A stretch of DNA of 8,907 nt from Alkalinema sp. CAN_BIN05. GTDB lineage: Bacteria > Cyanobacteriota > Cyanobacteriia > Leptolyngbyales > Leptolyngbyaceae. The notes beneath the pieces are model-generated. The model was not told the origin of the DNA and did no database searches. It saw only the letters and a program-made list of their open reading frames with translations. Positions 6,242 to 8,907 of the stretch are shown here, piece after piece; within the stretch, counting starts at the first letter, position 1, and each line of letters starts with the position of its first letter. Position numbers and translations under genes: made by a program. The stretch lies in contig JAJAYH010000026.1 in assembly GCA_026786325.1 (NCBI GenBank), positions 1 through 8,907 of the forward strand. The letters are read 5' to 3'.

Positions 6242-8317
6242 TCATTTTGCTGATGATGGCGTCTTTTCGGGATTGGCCGCAACTTGAGTGCTATTGGTTT
6301 GGGGGGTAGCTTCAGCATAATGCTTTTTCATGGGTTCCAGGCTGGTGCCGGATACCTCGGGAGAAACCACCGCTAAAGGTTCAGGAGCATTTATTATCGT
6401 ATCTTTAGCCTTCACAATCGGCTTACCCTCTGTGTCGAATTCTTGAGGTAATGCGGTGTGGGGTGTCAATAGTTTCTCACCTTTATTCGGCCCGTTGATG
6501 AATGAATCTTGACTCCAAGGATTTTCAGGATCAGGTGTTTTTTCAACCTCAGGTTTAGCATCCGTCTTTACATCCGACTTTGGGTCAGATTTTTCATCAG
6601 ATTTTGAATCGGGGCTGATATTTTTCGCTGGAACCATCGGATCAGTCGGAGCGATCGTAGAAGTTCCAGCCCCAGCCGTAGGTTTGGCGGGTTCGATCGG
6701 GACCACTTGATTAGTCGTGGTATTCAGCGTCATCGTGGCCGTCATGGGCTGTTGGAAAATATCTGAAACCTCGGTAATTTGGCTCAAGATTTGCTGTCCA
6801 GATTGACCGTTCACAACGCGGGCCTGATAGCCACGAACTTGAATAGGGAGAAATTCCACACGCATTTGCTGATCTTTCAGCGAAACCTTAAGCGCCGCCG
6901 TGTCGTAATCACTGGTCGAATTTCCGCCAAAAATAAAGTTGCCTAATGAATAGACAATTGGACGACCGTTGTAAACCTCAGCGCCCTGAAGCACATGGGC
7001 ATGATGACCAACTACTAGATCTGCGCCTTGGTCAACCGTAAATCGGGCTAGGTCAATTTGCCAATCGCCAGGATATTTCGCCAGTTCTTCACCCCAATGA
7101 TAATTAACAACAATCCAATCCACTTGCTTACGAAGGGCTTTAATATCTGCCGCAACCCGATCGTTATGGCGAGGATTTGTCCCAGCGCCTTGGGCCGTTG
7201 CAGCATGGAGATCTGCATCGTAATAACCCAGATAAGCAACTTTTTTGCCCTTCACATCCATAATCACCGGACGACGAGCGGCTTTGATATTTTCCCCAGC
7301 CCCGATCGATTGAATACCAGCTTTTTGTAAGGTTTGAGTTGTTTCAAGTAGACCTGCGCTTTGGTAATCCATCGCGTGATTGTTGGCCAAATTAACAATG
7401 TCGATGCCACCACTTTGCAGAACTTGAACATTCTCAATAGGTGCTTTGAAGTTAAACTTTTTACCCGGAAGCGGCTGGGATGCACTGGTGAAAGGGGCTT
7501 CCAGATTCACCATACTGACATCGGCTTGACGAAATTCTTCAAGTTGAGAAAACGCCCATTGATGGTTCTTCCCAACTTTATCGGTATAGGCATCCGTCAA
7601 CGTCACGTCTCCACCAAACATTAGATTGACCGTTGGGTCGGCGCTTTGGGTTTTGTGCGGGACAATGGCAATAGTTTCAAGAGCAGCCTTAACGGTTCCA
7701 TTTTCTTGCTTGAAGACTTGAACAATGCCGTTGGATGCCGAGGCTGACGTTTGTTCTGCGGGAGCATCAGCATATCCGAGCCAACAGCCCATCATAAATG
7801 CGGCGGCGGATGATCCACTAATCATCATCGATCGTAGGAGTTGAAATTGCTTACGTTTTTGAGTGGCCTGACGCAATGATTTGTTGAGATGCTGGGGCGA
7901 TCGGGTGACGTTCGATTGTTCTGAATTATGGTCAGCGGCAGCAATTACAGCTTTACGAGCAGGAGAGATAATGCGAACAGACTGTTTCCAAAGAATACTA
8001 GGCTTACCAACATAGGACACAACCACATAAGCCCCATCGAGCACATCGGAATTGAGGATCCAAAGTTGATGACAGATAAATCGAGTTAGGCGCTTTTGGA
8101 AGGCCGGACTTTTGGCGGAAACTTTGGGTGAAGGGCGCAGGGCAATAGCAATACGAACATAACCGGGACGAACATAGCTCAGTTTTGCCCGCAATTGGTG
8201 AGTGGCCAAACGCTGATTAAGCCAAGCATTAAGCGATGGTAAATGACCGCCCTGCGCTAACTCCACCATTGATGCTTCTGATGATAGTTCTGACCGATCG
8301 TCCGCTTGATAAACCAT
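6242..8317 (-). CDS. CapA-family (PGA_cap, metallophosphatase-fold) membrane-anchored protein
   Basis: The 691-residue protein is longer than usual CapA proteins because of extra ends. Residues 17-118 form an N-terminal region, AQGG...LNQRL...L-x-YVRPGYVRIAI, that resembles an N-terminal domain found in other cyanobacterial proteins (from memory). A basic stretch (about 148-162) precedes one hydrophobic segment (164-183), which would place the rest outside the cytoplasm. The CapA domain (about 228-490) shows GGDVTL (D237), NLEAPF (N271, E273), LANNHAMD (N313, H314), NYHWGEE (H407), GHHAHV (H438, H439, H441) and YSLGNFIF. After 530 follows a Pro/Thr/Lys/Asp-rich tail with five tetrapeptides of type KSDx (572-591). 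CapA relatives act in poly-gamma-glutamate or capsule formation, but many cyanobacterial members have no assigned role. An in-frame TGA two codons upstream rules out an earlier start. Confidence 0.9.
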   Translation of the reverse strand: MVYQADDRSELSSEASMVELAQGGHLPSLNAWLNQRLATHQLRAKLSYVRPGYVRIAIALRPSPKVSAKSPAFQKRLTRFICHQLWILNSDVLDGAYVVVSYVGKPSILWKQSVRIISPARKAVIAAADHNSEQSNVTRSPQHLNKSLRQATQKRKQFQLLRSMMISGSSAAAFMMGCWLGYADAPAEQTSASASNGIVQVFKQENGTVKAALETIAIVPHKTQSADPTVNLMFGGDVTLTDAYTDKVGKNHQWAFSQLEEFRQADVSMVNLEAPFTSASQPLPGKKFNFKAPIENVQVLQSGGIDIVNLANNHAMDYQSAGLLETTQTLQKAGIQSIGAGENIKAARRPVIMDVKGKKVAYLGYYDADLHAATAQGAGTNPRHNDRVAADIKALRKQVDWIVVNYHWGEELAKYPGDWQIDLARFTVDQGADLVVGHHAHVLQGAEVYNGRPIVYSLGNFIFGGNSTSDYDTAALKVSLKDQQMRVEFLPIQVRGYQARVVNGQSGQQILSQITEVSDIFQQPMTATMTLNTTTNQVVPIEPAKPTAGAGTSTIAPTDPMVPAKNISPDSKSDEKSDPKSDVKTDAKPEVEKTPDPENPWSQDSFINGPNKGEKLLTPHTALPQEFDTEGKPIVKAKDTIINAPEPLAVVSPEVSGTSLEPMKKHYAEATPQTNSTQVAANPEKTPSSAK

Positions 8318-8333
8318 GACTCACACTTAACTC

Positions 8334-8353
8334 TTGAACCGGATTTTGAACCG
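8334..8353. repeat. Two direct repeats TTGAACCG in the CapA leader
   Basis: TTGAACCG occurs at 8334-8341 and 8346-8353, a 12-bp period. On the minus strand they lie 17-36 nt before the CapA start codon. They may be half-sites for a regulator or chance. Confidence 0.3.
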
Positions 8354-8372
8354 AAAAACTAATTACCCAAGT

Positions 8373-8390
8373 CTCTATAAACTTATAGAG
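8373..8390. repeat. 7-bp stem-loop upstream of the CapA-like gene
   Basis: CTCTATA (8373-8379) pairs perfectly with TATAGAG (8384-8390) around a 4-nt loop. It lies in the 175-bp gap between the Uma2 stop (8493) and the CapA start (8317). No T tract follows it on the minus strand, so it is more likely an operator or leader structure than a terminator. Its arms contain TATAAG and TATAGA, which could serve as -10 boxes, but no convincing -35 was found. Confidence 0.35.
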
Positions 8391-8492
8391 GTGAGAGAAT
8401 GGTACTCCACTTATCCGGGTTTGCAAGAAAAGATCGTAAACCAGTCCACACCCCGGTTTCACTAGACTTCAGCCCGGTAATTATGGGATCAA

Positions 8493-8907
8493 TTATGTTG
8501 TCAAAATTCCGGCCAATTTCAGCACAAAACCCGACATGATTCCGTCTGCTGAGATTTCTTGAGGATTGTTTAATAATTCAACGGGCCGATCGGCTTGATA
8601 GACCTCAACAACCTGCTGATCGGGATCGATAAACCAGCCCATTTTCAGCCCATTTTCCTGGTATTCCAGCATTTTGGTCTGCAAGTCTGCAATATCGTCC
8701 GACGGAGATTTGAGTTCCACCACGAAATCAGGACAGAGCGGCACCCATTTTTTACGTTGCTCTGGAGTTAATGCGTCCCAGCTGGATTGGCAGACCCAAG
8801 CCGCATCGGGCGATCGGATTGCGCCATGGGGCAACCGAAATCCTGTAGACGAATCGTAAATATGACCCAATTTTGCTTGACGATTCCACAACCAAAGCTG
8901 TCCATTC
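8493..8907 (-). CDS. Uma2 family (DUF820) putative restriction endonuclease-fold protein, partial
   Basis: The reading frame is open to the right edge of the window, so the N-terminal part is missing; full Uma2 proteins are usually about 180-200 residues and about 137 are present. The visible part begins NGQLWLWNRQ and then shows TGFRLPHGAIRSPDAAW, CPDFVVELKSPSD and MGWFIDPDQQVVEVY, the typical order of the family. The PD-(D/E)xK catalytic set is apparent: Asp of SPDA (codon 8805-8807), Glu (8715-8717) and Lys (8709-8711) of VELKS. A TTG at 8891 could be read as a start but lies inside the conserved domain, so it is not one. Uma2 genes occur in many copies in cyanobacteria; their biological role is not established. 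The gene lies upstream of the CapA-like gene on the same strand, with a 175-bp gap. Confidence 0.88.
   Translation of the reverse strand, partial: NGQLWLWNRQAKLGHIYDSSTGFRLPHGAIRSPDAAWVCQSSWDALTPEQRKKWVPLCPDFVVELKSPSDDIADLQTKMLEYQENGLKMGWFIDPDQQVVEVYQADRPVELLNNPQEISADGIMSGFVLKLAGILTT

Noticed and set aside
7048..7624. Alternative frames within the CapA gene
   Set aside because: The CapA frame carries the conserved metallophosphatase-type motifs throughout; the others are shadows.
8493..8891. Uma2 gene starting at the TTG at 8891
   Set aside because: The in-frame codons upstream to the window edge (NGQLWL) fit the conserved Uma2 domain, so the gene is cut by the window and does not start at 8891.
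1..8907. tRNA, rRNA, transposase, integrase or phage genes
   Set aside because: No cloverleaf-like segment, rRNA-like stretch or transposase/integrase motif was seen on either strand.

Overview
The window looks like a piece of a cyanobacterial chromosome. Three copies of the palindrome GCGATCGC (HIP1) and very frequent CGATCG hexamers point that way. So do the protein families: an EGY-type site-2 protease, a response regulator fused to a PP2C phosphatase, a membrane-anchored pentapeptide-repeat protein, a Uma2 endonuclease and a CapA-like protein with an extra N-terminal region. The genus cannot be read from this; a filamentous, Leptolyngbya-like lineage is only a guess.

Layout from left to right. 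Bases 2-1165 (+) encode a membrane-anchored pentapeptide-repeat protein, the only plus-strand gene. It converges on a minus-strand block, and a long inverted repeat (1240-1284) lies at the junction. The block, read in its own direction from the right, starts with the 3' part of a Uma2 gene (8907-8493, cut by the window edge). It continues with a CapA-family protein (8317-6242), an aldose-1-epimerase-like protein (6190-5297), a palindromic repeat element of about 145 bp (5250-5106), a site-2 metalloprotease (5023-3515), a REC-GAF-PP2C phosphatase (3418-1688) and an RsbW-like anti-sigma kinase (1685-1263).

Functional reading. The phosphatase and the RsbW-like kinase are separated by 2 nt and form a clear two-gene unit. 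They are two of the three parts of a partner-switching signalling pathway (RsbU-type phosphatase, RsbW-type kinase/anti-sigma factor, STAS antagonist); no STAS gene is in the window. The adjacent intramembrane protease lies 96 bp upstream on the same strand. It could act in the same membrane or stress response, but a good promoter-like sequence in the gap suggests the phosphatase pair also has its own transcription. CapA and the epimerase are 51 bp apart with no visible terminator and may be co-transcribed; both families are linked to polysaccharide or sugar metabolism.

No clearly new system such as a defence island, CRISPR array or phage module is visible. The points most worth a second look are the protease/phosphatase/kinase neighbourhood, a 9-bp inverted repeat placed over the predicted promoter of the phosphatase gene, and the palindromic element, whose middle hairpin carries a compensatory base change.
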